DNA from: Castanea sativa
Lineage: Eukaryota > Streptophyta > Magnoliopsida > Fagales > Fagaceae
DNA: 64,000 nt
Assembly: GCF_040712315.1 (NCBI RefSeq)
Contig: NC_134017.1
Span: forward strand, 13,670,001 to 13,734,000
Reading direction: 5' to 3'
A program made the position numbers and the translations under genes. How positions within the stretch are numbered: position 1 is the first letter of the stretch; every line of letters starts with the position of its first letter. The notes below the pieces were generated by a model. That model saw nothing but the letters and a program-made list of their open reading frames with translations. It had not been told where the DNA came from and made no database searches. This document shows positions 35,034 through 46,153 of the stretch, piece by piece.

Positions 35034-36026
35034 TGTTCAAAAAGGTGTAAAACACCTATGAACATTTAGACCCCTAATTTACAAATTACCAACACAAGCT
35101 TATTATCAAACAATGTATATGCAGAATATGAACATAAGCTAAATCAGAATTGATAAAACAATCTAAACTGAAATTAATCACAACCATAGCAGCAATTAAA
35201 AGGTAAAGATTAAGGGAAGAGAGATGCAAACACAAAGACAACACAATGAATCGAAGAGGAAACATAAGTCCTCGGCGTAAAACATCTCCGCCGTCCTCCA
35301 AGCGGTCAATAATCCACTAGAGAATGAAGTTAGGATACATGAATAGCAGAAGACCCTCTAAGCCTAATCTACCCAGTGTATCTAAGCCCTCCAAGCTTCT
35401 TGCTCCAACGAGGTTACGCCGAACCTTTGTCTTCTCTAACTTATTGGATTCCGCTATAGCCCATAGCATTTACCAATATTAATTGGTCCCATCATAAATG
35501 CTTCCCAAGCACCAAATAACCTTTTCACAGATATGGGTATGGTGAGAAAAGGATTTGGCTAAATGTACCTCTCAAGGATGTAACAATGGAGAGGGTGAGA
35601 GTAGAGGAATTTGGAGAATCAAAGGATGAAGATTATGGATAAGTCAATCTTGTTTTTCTCTAAGGTTTCACTCTCAAAATTCTCTCTGGAAGCTCTACAC
35701 ATTTCGTGGGTATAAGGGTATTTATAGTAGGGTGTGTATGGAATGTGAAAAGTTGGTTTCAGCCAAACAGGGCATTCTGGAAACTCGAGCTCGCAACTGG
35801 AACGAGTCGCGAGTTTGAGTCACAAGCTAATGGCCTGGCTAGCTAGAAGTTTTGTCCTGTAGTGCGACAGCTTGCGTGACCCTTCAGCTCTCCCTGCATG
35901 CTTTACACGTGTGCCTTTTCTGGTGACTTGCCAGTCGTAAGCCAGTCACGAGATCCAGTCGAGAGGCTCTTCTTGGATGCACACTCTTGAGCTTTTCTTC
36001 ACACTCTTTCACACACTACCCTTACA
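35034..36026 (-). repeat. 3' LTR of the truncated copia element
   Basis: 993 bp; on the minus strand it starts TGTAAGGGTAG and ends TTTTTGAACA. It shares the layout of the LTR at 9757-10710: a gtgtgaag start, a motif cluster (gtcgcgag, ctcgcaac; 35780-35965), a TATA-like box, and a 3' part with gcatctctcttccc. A weak polypurine tract (aggtggga) lies just outside, at about 36030-36042. Confidence 0.85.
35719..35727 (-). promoter_or_regulatory. TATA-like box in the copia LTR
   Basis: ctataaata on the minus strand, about 300 bp into the LTR and downstream of the gtcgcgag/ctcgcaac cluster. It matches the position of the box in the LTR at 9757-10710. Confidence 0.55.
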
Positions 36027-36765
36027 TGATTCCCACCTAAGTACAGGGTTTCTAAATGTTGAATTACAAGCAAATTTAGTACGGAATAAAGCTAAAAAAA
36101 TTATTAAATAAATTCAACCTTACAATCTCTCTCTTTGGCTATTCCGTGACAAAACCCTAAAACAAACTCTAGACTTAACATGTGAATTGTGAACAGTTGA
36201 ACAAAACTCACTCATAGCTCTAGAATCTGTGAAGCTCTTGAATCTGTGAAGCTCTTGAATCATATGGACAAGTATTTCTTGAAAACAACAACACAATACG
36301 ATCATTATAAGCAGAAAACTTGAAATGCATATGGAACAAGCACAATGCGATCAAGCAAAAATGAATAACATCAGTAAAGCATGGCTTGACAAAAAACGAG
36401 CAATTACTATAAATAGTGACTACAATGATCATTCACTCAAGGAATGAACATCCGAATATGCAAGCTTATAAGCTCAATGCAAAGAATCATTTGCATGTCC
36501 AACACTCAACCGATATAACAACACAAGGTAATTGCATCAAGGATATAAAATCCAACAAGGGCACAAGAGTGATGTACTAAAAGAAATGCATAACATTAAC
36601 TAAAAGTATTGAGCTACAAAGCTATGGTACAAAGCACAAGACAACAAAAACATAGCAACATAAACATAGGCCTGTTCATTCTCCTGTTCTTCAACTTCAA
36701 TCCCCTTTGATTGAGACTTCCTCTATCATCATCATCTCCCCCTTTTTGTCATGGAATAGCTAGTC

Positions 36766-37848
36766 CTAATTTTCTTCTAATTGTCGATCCAATTGAGTTT
36801 GGAAAGAAGTGAACCTCGTATCACAACAGATGTTGTGATGGTGTAGGAGAGAGGCAAGTCCGGACATCTTGGTACGCAAGTCGTGAACGGATGCCAAAAT
36901 TTTGTCTAACTTCTCATCATAGGAGGATGAACCAGAGCGTGAACCATTATGAGAATTTGAAGTCTCTGTCTTGATTCCCTTCTGACTATGACCAATACTA
37001 GCGTTGAGTGTATGAATGTTGATTGTACTTGGGTTCAGGTAGGGAGACTCATCTACTGATGGATGAATGCCTTTAAGTTTCAATATTCTTGAGATGAGAC
37101 AACTAAAAGGAATGCAAATCCTTGATTCAGTTCTTGTAGCAGTTTTGTGCAAAATATGAAAGATATGAGTGCAAATATCAATCTTTTCATCAATTATCAG
37201 ATCATGAAGGAATAAAGCTCTCTCGAGATTCATGTATCCGATGCTGGATAGAGGATAGAGATTGTGGAACATGATTATTGTAAGAACCCTTAATTCTGGA
37301 CATACGGTGGAAACACTAATTGAATTCCCATTTTGGGAGAATTCCAAGTTTTTTCCAAGAGCGTCCCGAAGTAAATCTTCATCCGGTATCAAATCATCAC
37401 ATACCGGTGGATTAGGGAACATTAGATGGTTGATGTGTAGGATATTTGCCAGATAAATGGGAGACACGGAGAAACTCTTACCTCTAACACAGCATTTGAG
37501 CTCATCTCCCTCAACAATGGCATTAGCATAGAACTCTTTTACCAAATTCTCATATGCATCATCAAGGTTGGAGAGAAGGAAGTTCCAATCCTTGGTAGCA
37601 AAGCATTTAGGGATATTGGTGTCAAGGAGAGATGACTGGTCAACAACCCTTTCTACCAGCAATGAGGCATCTCTAAAGAATTTCTCATAATTCTGAAAAG
37701 TAGCAAAAGATCTAAACTTGATAGGGTCATACATTCCCATTGGTGATTGGGTCCTCTTTGACCTAGGATAAAGATCATTGACATCAATCACAGGCTCTTT
37801 CCCTTTGCTGTTGCCTCCTTCCATAGTAGATCTTTTGAACAAGGACAT
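36766..37848 (-). CDS. third ORF of the copia element (putative plant transposon protein)
   Basis: An uninterrupted 360-codon frame about 1.9 kb downstream of the pol end, in the position occupied by the env-like ORF of SIRE elements. The N-terminus is basic and Ser-rich. Residues about 45-270 resemble the putative plant transposon protein domain, with FATFQNYEKFF, KCFATKDWNFLL and GDELKCCVRGKSFSVSP then YLANILHI. The C-terminal 90 residues are Ser-rich, then heptad-like (KLDKILASVHDLRTKM, SLLHHHN). No signal peptide or clear membrane helix is seen, so it is not an obvious envelope protein. A predicted 5'UTR intron ends seven bases before the ATG. It stays open while pol has several stops. 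Function is unknown. Confidence 0.75.
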   Translation of the reverse strand: MSLFKRSTMEGGNSKGKEPVIDVNDLYPRSKRTQSPMGMYDPIKFRSFATFQNYEKFFRDASLLVERVVDQSSLLDTNIPKCFATKDWNFLLSNLDDAYENLVKEFYANAIVEGDELKCCVRGKSFSVSPIYLANILHINHLMFPNPPVCDDLIPDEDLLRDALGKNLEFSQNGNSISVSTVCPELRVLTIIMFHNLYPLSSIGYMNLERALFLHDLIIDEKIDICTHIFHILHKTATRTESRICIPFSCLISRILKLKGIHPSVDESPYLNPSTINIHTLNASIGHSQKGIKTETSNSHNGSRSGSSSYDEKLDKILASVHDLRTKMSGLASLLHHHNICCDTRFTSFQTQLDRQLEEN

Positions 37849-37855
37849 GTTTAGG

Positions 37856-38187
37856 CTGCATCATGGTACACCAAACACAACAGAAACCACACAAGACAAG
37901 AATCTCTATTAGCACTAAGTTAGTCCCAAAACAGAAAATTAAAGAAAACCCTAAAATCCTGAGGTTCCAATCATGTCACTGAATGTGTGTGTCCCACACA
38001 TAACACATTGTGCAACCAAAGGTAGAGTGTAACAACATGTATCCAACACAATCCACACAATACTCTTACCAAACCATCAAATACCCATATTCAAGCAACA
38101 TATTCTCAAATATCATCAACAACACCCAAATCAAGAAATCTTAGGTAAGAAACCTGAAATACATTGGGTAAGAAACAGAGCTCATAC
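37856..38187 (-). other. predicted 5'UTR intron of the third ORF
   Basis: The minus-strand donor AAG|gtatga lies at 38187 and the acceptor gatgcag ends at 37856; 332 bp. The gag-only copies A and B keep the same donor context (ccaag|gtatgtg) and a similar acceptor (gcatgcag), which supports a real conserved intron. Confidence 0.55.
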
Positions 38188-38188
38188 C

Positions 38189-38720
38189 TTTTCTTGAAGA
38201 TTGGTGAAGAAGAGTTAAAGAATATGAAAAGTTTATGTGTGAACACGGTGAGGTTAAAAGAGGGAAAGAAGAACAACAAGATGAATAGACACTAGTTGTG
38301 GGGCAAAACTAAAAATTTTGTGAAACTGTTCTGGAAATAACTCTTATTGTGCAAAGCACGTGATCTTTGCAACTAGATTGAGTCACGAACAAGTTGCCAA
38401 AAACCCTTGAGACAAAAGTTTGAAAAATTTTGCTAAGTATTTTTTGTGACTAAAAGTTCCACCCGCGAGAAAGTTGCGACAGGAGTCACCAAACTGTTTG
38501 AGTAAACTCGCGACTAGAACTTTCACTCGCAAACAAGTCGCTAGACTGAGTCGAGAGAATATTAAAAACCTAGTTTTTGAAAAAATTTCTAAGTCTTTTT
38601 CGCGACTGGGGTCATGACCCACTAGAGAGTCGCCAAACCTTCTAAGTAAGTTCGTGATTGGGGTCTTGTGACTGGCTTGACTCACGAGGCAAGTTGCCAA
38701 AACAGGGTTGCACAGTTTTT
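38189..38720 (-). promoter_or_regulatory. leader and motif cluster upstream of the third ORF
   Basis: On the minus strand, a cluster of gtcgcgac/ctcgcaa/gtgactc words at 38720-38340 is followed by a pyrimidine-rich leader to the donor at 38188. The cluster resembles that in U3 of the same element's LTR and the clusters at 1384-1580 and 12950-13140. An internal promoter for the accessory ORF is a reasonable inference, but no convincing TATA box is seen. Confidence 0.45.
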
Positions 38721-38830
38721 GAAATTTTTGAAAATTTTCAAATAAAAAATAATTTCCAAAAAAAAAGAAACACTCAAAAATCTTTTTGTGTTTGATCAAC
38801 ATATAATTGAGCATGTGCAACATATTTAAT

Positions 38831-39745
38831 CATGTACAATCACACAAATGAATTAGGCATTCATTGACCATAGACATGTGTGATGTGTGTGGGTACCAAA
38901 AATGAGATAGTCCTTAGTTTAATGTGAAGCTTCAATTATCAATTCAACCAAGACATACACAATTAGCACGAGGAGAAGTGATCTATCTCAATTATAGAAA
39001 TATGCATATATGACCTCCCACAAAACTTGGTTACATAATACTGAAACTTTTCATTTGACTTCATACACATCATATCATTTGATTTTTTTATAATTAATAC
39101 ATCTGATTTTGAGATTGATGCTTGAAATTTTTGATATTTTAATTTGATGAATAAGCCTTTGGCTTTTTGGGCATCATACATTTTTATAAAAATCGCTTTC
39201 CCTTTTTCCTAGTCAAATACTAGTATGTGCAACGGCTTTTGCAGCTCATTATCTCTTTTCATTTTGAGATTTACATTTGTTGAGCTCTTTAAGCAAAAAC
39301 AATAAAAGAGTGGAAAGATATATGGGCACAAGTCTATGCAAGTTTCAAGATCAACAAAACCATTGACTAATCATTCATGACAAGTTTGAAGATCGATTTA
39401 CAACAGTCACATAGATTTCAAGATATATCCCACAATGATACGAGTGCATAAAGAACAAGCTACGCTCGTAAATGCACAAAGCCATTAGTACAACGGTACA
39501 AGACAAAACATGCTTGTGACAACACACAATAATGTTGATCAAACTTTTTGGAATTTCTATTTTTTATGTGTTTTTGGATTTTTGACACAAAAACAAGTAA
39601 AAATTGACTAAAAAAAGTGTAAAAACATTCAAAGCAATAAAAAAAAACATAATATGCTATACAAATAGCCAAAAAAGCAGTGTGTGCCCTATAAGAGACA
39701 AAGCATAAGAAGATAAAGAGGTAGAGCACACATCACACATGAGAT
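38831..39745 (-). other. non-coding interior between pol and third ORF
   Basis: No domain is recognisable in either strand; AT-rich with A-runs. It belongs to the copia element by position. Confidence 0.55.
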
Positions 39746-42700
39746 TCACGGAATTATACCAACACCGATAGTCTTATGGAGTGATTCAAGCCATTGACCA
39801 TTGAGAGACTTGGTGAAGATTTCCGCTTTTTGATTATCTGTATGTATGAATTCAAGACACACAACTTTATCTTTCGCCAAATCCTGGATGAAGTGGTATT
39901 ATATCTCAATGTGTTTTGACTTTGAATGCTGAACTGGATTCTTAGAGAGATTTATAGCACTGGTGTTATCACAGAAAACACACATTGTATCTTGAGGAAT
40001 CCCGTAATCATGAAGTAGCTTTTTCATCCAAAGGAATTGTGTGCAGCAACTTCCAGTAGCTATATACTCTGCTTTAGCTGTAAAGAGAGACACAAAATTT
40101 TGTTTCTTGCTCATCCAAGAGACAAGATTGTTTCCAAAATAAAAGCAACCACCTGAAGTACTCTTTCAGTCATCCACACTTCCAGCCCAATCTGCATCTG
40201 AATATCTTGCAAGGCAAGCATTAGAGTCCTTTGAGTACCAAAGCCATAATCCGAAGTTCTATTGACATATCGTATGATTCGCTTCACCGCAGTCAGGTGA
40301 GATTCCTTCGGAGCAGCTTGATATCAAGCACAAACACCCATGCTAAAAGCAATATCTAGTCTGTTGGTCGTAAGATAGAGTAAACTCCCAATGATACTCC
40401 TATACAAAGTTGGACTCACTTCTACCCTAGAGGAATCCACGTTAAGCTTTGTGGATGAATTCATGGGAGTAGTGGCATGCTTTTTGGACTCTAATCCAAA
40501 CTTCTTGACAATATTTCTAGCATATTTTTTTTGTGAAATGAATATGCCTTCCTTCTTTTGCTTGACTTGAAGACCCAAGAAGAATGTTAGCTCACCTACC
40601 ATACTCATCTCAAATTCTTTCTTCATCTCCTCGGAAAACTCTATAGCTCGTGCATCAATGGTAACTCCAAATACTATGTCATCAACATATACTTGGGCCA
40701 CAAGAAGATAATCCCCATCATCTTTGACAAATAAAGTCCGGTCGGCATACCCTCTTTTGAATCCTCTATCCAGGAGATAATGGGTACGTCGATTATACCA
40801 AGCTCTAAGAGCTTGTTTCAAGCCATAGAGAGCTTTCTTCAATCTTAGCACATGGTCCGGGAAGTGAGGATCTTCGAAGCCTTTGGGTTGTTCAAAAAAC
40901 ACTTTTTCATTCAGGTATCCATTTAGAAATGCACATTTTACATCCATTTGGTAGAGTTTGAAGTTTATAGTGCAAGCAATTGACATAAGAATGTGGATAG
41001 ACTCATGTCTTGCCATAGGAGCGAAGGATTCATCAAAATCTACTCCTTCTACTTGAGTGTATCCTTAAGCCACTAGTCGAGATTTATTCCGAATAATCTC
41101 TCCATCTTCATCGGTCTTGTTTTTGAAGATCCATTTGGTGCCAATGACATGAACATTTTCAGGCCTAAGAACAAGTTCTCATACATCATTTCTCACAAAT
41201 TGATTCAGCTCTTCATGCATTGACTCAACCCAATTTCTTGAAGGGCTTCTTCTACCTTTTTCGGTTCAAATTGGGCAAGGTAGCAGTGATGTGTTACATG
41301 ATTGGCCAGAATAGTGTTTCCCTTTCTAAGGCAAAGACCTTCATCTAAAGACCCAATGATGTTACTGTCTGGATGGTTTTTAGTCACTCTTGATGATGGT
41401 TTCTTTGATGTGGACCCTTCATCATTCTTGAAGACAGGAGGATGAACTTCAGGAGGAGTGAAAGGACTTGATGTTTTAGACATTGATCTTGTTTCCATTC
41501 TTGAGTTTAAGGGAGTTGATTCCTTTTCCAGTGAAAGTCCTTCAACTTCAATATCAAGAGCTTCGACCTCAGCTATGGGCCCTTTGATGCTTGGCCCTTC
41601 TCCATCATCAACCATCTCAACTTTTGTTAAAGTATCATCAATTTCTACATTGATGGATTCCATTACTGTCTTTGTTCTCTTATTGTAAACTCTATATGCC
41701 CGGCTAGTAGTAGAATACCCAAGGAAAATGCATTCATCACTTTTTGCATCAAATTTTCCAAGGTTCTCCCGATCATTGAGGATGTAACACTTGCTTCCAA
41801 ACACTCAGAAGTACTTCACTTTTGGCTTCTTTCCATTCCAAATTTCATAAGCGGTCTTCTTTGTTCCCGCTCGAAAGAATATCCTATTACCAATGTGACA
41901 TGAGGTGTTCACAGCTTCTCCTCAAAATTTTTGAGGAATTTGCTTGTTGAGTAGCATAACTCTTGCCATTTCTTGAATCATCCGATATTTTCTCTCAACC
42001 ACCCCATTTTGTTGAGGAGTTTTGGGGGCTGAAAATTCCTTTTTGATCCCATTCTTCTCACAAAACGACTCAAATCTTGTATTCTTAAACTCCTTACCAT
42101 GATCACTCCTTATCTTGACAATCGGAACCCCTTTCTCGTTTTGTAATCTCTTGCACAGAATTTCCAATTTCTCACATGCTTCTGATTTTTCTCTAAGAAA
42201 CTCCACCCATGTGTATCTTGAGAAATCATCAACTATGACCATAATGTACTTCTTTCCTCCTAGACTTTCAGTTCTTGTAGGCCTCATTAAGTCAACATGT
42301 AGAAGGTCTAAACAATGTGAGGTAGCAATCACATTCACCTTGTGATGACTCGCCTTTGTTTGCTTTCCCATTTGGCATGTACCACAAATTGTCTTCTCTA
42401 CCTTTCCAACTTTTGGAAGTCCCTCAATAGCTTTAAGTTTAGATACTTTAGCTACTTGTTTGAAATTTTCATGTCCAAATCTGTGATGCCAAAGTTCCAA
42501 CATGTCAACACGAGCACTTCTACAGGAAATTGGTGCTGTAGGGACTATACCATAGCAATTGTCGGTAGTCCTATTTCCCTCCAAGACTTGAATCCCTTCT
42601 TCATCAATAATTATGCACCCCTTCTTTGAGAATTGAACAAGGAAGTCTTCATCGCATATTTGAGTGATGCTTAAGAGATTCGCTTTCAGCCCTTTGATGT

Positions 42701-43261
42701 ATAAGACATCCTTCAATAGAGGTAATCCTGGTATCTCAACAATCACTTTGCCGAGAACTTGAGCATGACTCCCATCACCAAATGTCACATAATCACCAAC
42801 CTTTTCTTTGAGTGTCTTAAACAGTGATTTATCTCCTGTCATATGATGAGAACAGCCGCTATCAAGATACCATAAACATGAATTAAATACCTTCAAAAAA
42901 GTGTGTACAAACAAGCAAGCATGGGACAAACACTCTTGACCTTCAAACAAAAACTTATCTTCATTTTCCATGCTCTTGTTAGATTGAATTTTCTTTTTCA
43001 GACTATCAACCTTGTCACACAATATTCTATTTCTTCTTTTATACTTCTTGACCAAGGAATTAGACTCACATAGACTATTGTGTAAGATGTGATTCTTTTT
43101 TTCAAAATATTTCAGCATGTGAACAAATATTCTAGCATGTTTCTTTGTTTTTAATAACTCTAGGAGTTCATTGTTAGGACACCCTTCAAACATACTCATA
43201 GAGTCATTATCACAAACATTTGAACCACAATTCAGCACAGCCTTCTTCATAGCTTCATTAT
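39746..43261 (-). pseudogene. copia pol pseudogene (PR-INT-RT-RNase H)
   Basis: Minus strand. A gag-end coiled coil (ESNSLVKKYKRRNRILCDKV) is followed by protease WYLDSGCSHHMTGD, the pre-integrase zinc region WHHRFGHEN...CGTCQMGKQ, integrase DDE words (LLHVDLM, FSRYTWVEF, RSDHGKEF, PQQNGVVERKYR), RT with FLNGYLNEKVFFEQP and the catalytic YVDDI, and RNase H with AEYIATGSCC, CDNTSAI and SKHIEI. It ends at TGA 39746-39748. Several stops and shifts (near 41920, 41810, 41205, 40324 and 40115) break the frame. The domain order INT before RT proves Ty1/copia. It cannot encode a full polyprotein. Confidence 0.92.
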
Positions 43262-43465
43262 CGCAATCCCCAACCAACCAAGGATCCAATTGAAATACCA
43301 ATTAAATTTGTATTTTGTAGGCTTTTTTAGGAGAACCCGCATGAAGCAAGGGTAAGAAAATGTGACTGGAAGAGTGAGTCCTCCTAATAGACCAGCAAGA
43401 CTTGAGAGGAAAGGGAGTGCCACCCCTATGAAAAAGTTGACAAATCCATATCTTTTCAAATAGGC
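43262..43465 (-). pseudogene. LHT/AATL-like amino-acid transporter exon fragment
   Basis: On the minus strand after acceptor ctctttag, the exon reads AYLKRYGFVNFFIGVALPFL, SSLAGLLGGLTLPVTFSYPC, then FMRVLLKKPTKYKFNWYFNW and GWLGIA. This is the region of the last membrane helices of lysine/histidine transporter-like proteins (AAAP family). It is cut off at GWLGIA, where copia sequence begins, so the last residues are missing. No preceding exon was recognised to the right within 700 bp. It is a fragment only. Confidence 0.75.
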
Positions 43466-44200
43466 CTAAAGAGTTAAAAGAATTGATTCACGTAAAATGC
43501 ACAAGTTCAATTTGCTTTCCTTGGCCAAATTTGACACGACTTCCAATAATTGAAAGGTCCCTTCACCATAACCATGTTAATCATGAGAAGATGTAACTAT
43601 ATCAACGGCACTGTGATTGTCATTTAGTCTCCATCAATCCTAGGAATTCAATTGGGATGACTATAAAACCAAACCAAACCAGTAAATTTGATGCATTTAA
43701 CTATAAACAAGTGTGCTTATACAAAACTTTAGACATATAATTACAGATAGTTCAAGAAGTGCTGTAACCCCATGTTTGAACGACTGTAGACTAGTTCAAA
43801 AGTGAATTAATGTGGAACTAGTCTTTACAGAAAATCAGATCATTACATGTGTATATAAATCACAGCTAACAATTAAAAACTAATCCTAAAACTACAGGTA
43901 GTATAGCTGCTTTAAGTTTCTGCACTATCTGCTCTGTTTACTACACTTTTTACTGCACTGTCATATAGGTAGTCTTGGCCTGAACTCTTCTAATGCACTG
44001 TTATGGCATTTTGCCTAAGTCTTTGTCTTGATACACTCCAATACTAGGAGCAGAAAGCCTTTCCCCGTATGTACAAGACCTTGCACAATTCACAGTTGTA
44101 AAAGAGGCAAAGGAGCTCCATCATTTTCATAATACATATAAAAAAAAAAAATACTCCATGAAATACTGTCTAGAAAAGTATAAGGAATTCAATAGAAGCA
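43466..44200. other. non-coding stretch
   Basis: No coding homology recognised. It could be intron of the transporter fragment on the minus strand. Confidence 0.5.
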
Positions 44201-44408
44201 TTACACAGAATTGACTATTATTGTCATTGGAAGATTAGTTCCAGAACCATATATTTCTTTTATGCTAGAAAGAGTTGAGTTCTCCTCAACCCATTCAGGA
44301 ACTATGTACCCAAGATTGTAGTGTGGGCAGGGCTCTTCATTTTACATTGCTCCATTGCTAAATATGTATGGTTGAGCACTAACCAAAATACACTCTTGAA
44401 TCCAATTC
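44201..44408 (-). pseudogene. NO VEIN-like GHKL ATPase exon fragment
   Basis: After acceptor ttatag, the minus strand reads GIGFKSVF, the G-motif of GHKL (histidine-kinase/Hsp90-type) ATPases. After a one-base shift it continues LVSAQPYIFSNGA, a stop, NEEPCPHYNLGYIVPEWVEE and KEIYGSGTNLPMTIIV, to TAA 44203-44201. This spacing is what I know from plant NO VEIN-related proteins. A single exon of a much longer gene is present, with a frameshift and a nonsense codon. Confidence 0.65.
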
Positions 44409-45456
44409 CTATAAAGTATAAAACAAGCTAATTAGAGTCACAACATCACATATCCTGCCCAACCAATAGCTTAAAGGAAAAATAAAAAATCAATTTTATC
44501 TAAATTCTAATAGGTTCACACTTCCAACAGCTTACTTGAGTATTATTAACTAGTAATCATCATTAAAATTATGCATATAACCATAGTAAGGTTGGCATAG
44601 AAGTGATTTGAGTAGAAACGTAGTAAAATTAGAGAGGTTAACTACTGCAAAATCAAATTCCAAGCAACATTAGAGAGGTTAACTAAGTGGCCCTCTTGTC
44701 CAAGTGGCAATAATTGTGGATGGGCGAAAATACTACATCCATAAATATAAAGAACACTTTGAAATACAATAATGAACAGCCACCAATCACACATTTACCA
44801 CCTCTTTAACATCAAAATAAGCCTAAAAAACAAACACAAAATCATCTAACCAAATGTTGTCCTCACCAGATATATCTCAGATTCACTTTGCACATTGTAG
44901 TGCATGTATATGCAGGTGCCAAAATGATCATACCACTAATCTTGATCATATCTAAGCAAAAAATATAACTTCTAGCATGATCTAGAAACTAAAATGACTT
45001 ACGAATCAATGTTACATGTTTATGCCTTGTTCCTGATAATTAAGAATTTACATGATAACAATCGCATGTCCAAGAATGAGTCTTGATGATTAAAGTAAGC
45101 TTTTCTCAAGGAAATAGCAAGTTTCATGGAAAGACCATACCCAAATTTTTTAAAATAGAAAAAAAAAATCATTAGGGAATTTTATCAAACAGATAGAGCA
45201 CAAAAGGAATGAGCCCAAGTTGTGAAATCAATTGGCCATGAATTCCTAATTACCCAATACAAAAATCACTCAAGATACACCATTTTATCAAGGACTTAAC
45301 TGTAATTATCAAATAGATCAACATGATTATCAAAGGGAATCAAAGAAAAGAAAATAATTAAAAAATCAAGAACACCTATGGTAGAACATTTTATTTTATG
45401 GGGCAAGAAAATCCTAGAATTTCATCTGGCCAAAAACAAAGGGGAAGTGGACTCAC
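44409..45456. other. non-coding stretch
   Basis: No recognisable exon or repeat family; AT-rich. It separates the NO VEIN-like fragment from a possible orphan exon. Confidence 0.5.
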
Positions 45457-45584
45457 CTCCTGCGGCAATGAGTGGGTAGTGCCCAAGTCTCCATTGCTGC
45501 CGAGTGGGAAGTTGGAGATGATGACCCAACTTCAGCAGAAAAAACATCTTGTTTGGCATTGGGGGAAAATGACTCATAACCCAT
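45457..45584 (-). pseudogene. possible orphan first exon, unrecognised
   Basis: Minus-strand ATG at 45584, open for 42 codons: MGYESFSPNAKQDVF, a Ser-rich middle (GSSSPTSHSAA), METWALPTHCRR. It ends at a strong donor, GAG|gtgagt (45457/45456). The base composition is less AT-rich than its surroundings. I do not recognise the protein. It could be the 5' exon of another captured gene, or chance. Confidence 0.3.
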
Positions 45585-45841
45585 CGAAGACAATTGTGAA
45601 TTTTCTCTCAACAAGGTTCAGCTCGGCTTCACATAGAACACATAGAGTTAGAACTTCTAAATGCATTCACATAGAGCATATAGAGTCAGACTAGAAAAGA
45701 AAAAAAAAAAAAACAGAGCACTCACAACTAGAAACAGTTCAACTTGTTTTTTTTTTGTTTTTTTTTGTTGGCAACATGTAGAGGTGGAAGTGGAGGAGCA
45801 ATGAAGGAGGAGATAGAGAGAGAAAAACGCAAGTTTAGAAA

Positions 45842-45844
<3 letters not shown>

Positions 45845-45886
<42 letters not shown>

Positions 45887-45901
45887 AACATGAGACCAAA
45901 C

Positions 45902-45937
<36 letters not shown>
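45845..45937. repeat. (GA)n microsatellites
   Basis: Two GA tracts, 45845-45883 and 45904-45937, separated by about 20 bp. They explain the SLSLSL reading frame on the minus strand. Confidence 0.95.
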
Positions 45938-45942
<5 letters not shown>

Positions 45943-46095
45943 CATGTATTTTTTTTTTTTTTGGGTCTAGAGATACAATAAATAATGGGTAATTAATAAG
46001 ATACTACTAAGGATATTAGAATTAATGAGGGTTTTTTTTTTAACCATTGGATCTACTTAGATCTAACAGTTTAAAAAAGGTGTAACTTGAACCCA

Positions 46096-46099
<4 letters not shown>

Positions 46100-46148
<49 letters not shown>
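46100..46148. repeat. (TA)n tract at the LINE 3' end
   Basis: About 24 TA units directly at the 3' end of the LINE (minus strand), where a poly(A) tail would be expected. Confidence 0.9.

Positions 46149-46149
<1 letters not shown>

Positions 46150-46153
<4 letters not shown>

Larger units (their letters stand above)
35034..43261 (-). mobile_element. 5'-truncated copia (SIRE-like) retrotransposon
   Basis: Reading leftward: end of gag, protease, integrase, RT and RNase H (to 39746), a non-coding stretch, a leader with a motif cluster, an intact third ORF, and the 3' LTR (36026-35034). The 5' LTR and most of gag are missing; at about 43261 the sequence changes to an amino-acid transporter exon. 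The left edge abuts the kinase gene, the right edge does not, so the right edge is a deletion or recombination junction and no target duplication can be read. A third ORF behind pol is typical of the SIRE lineage. Confidence 0.85.

Noticed and set aside
36766..37848. Third ORF as a retroviral envelope
   Set aside because: No signal peptide, no clear transmembrane helix and no fusion-type segment; it resembles a plant transposon-associated protein instead.
35034..43465. Copia element simply inserted in the transporter gene
   Set aside because: The left flank is a kinase exon, not transporter sequence, and there is no second LTR or target duplicate at the right.
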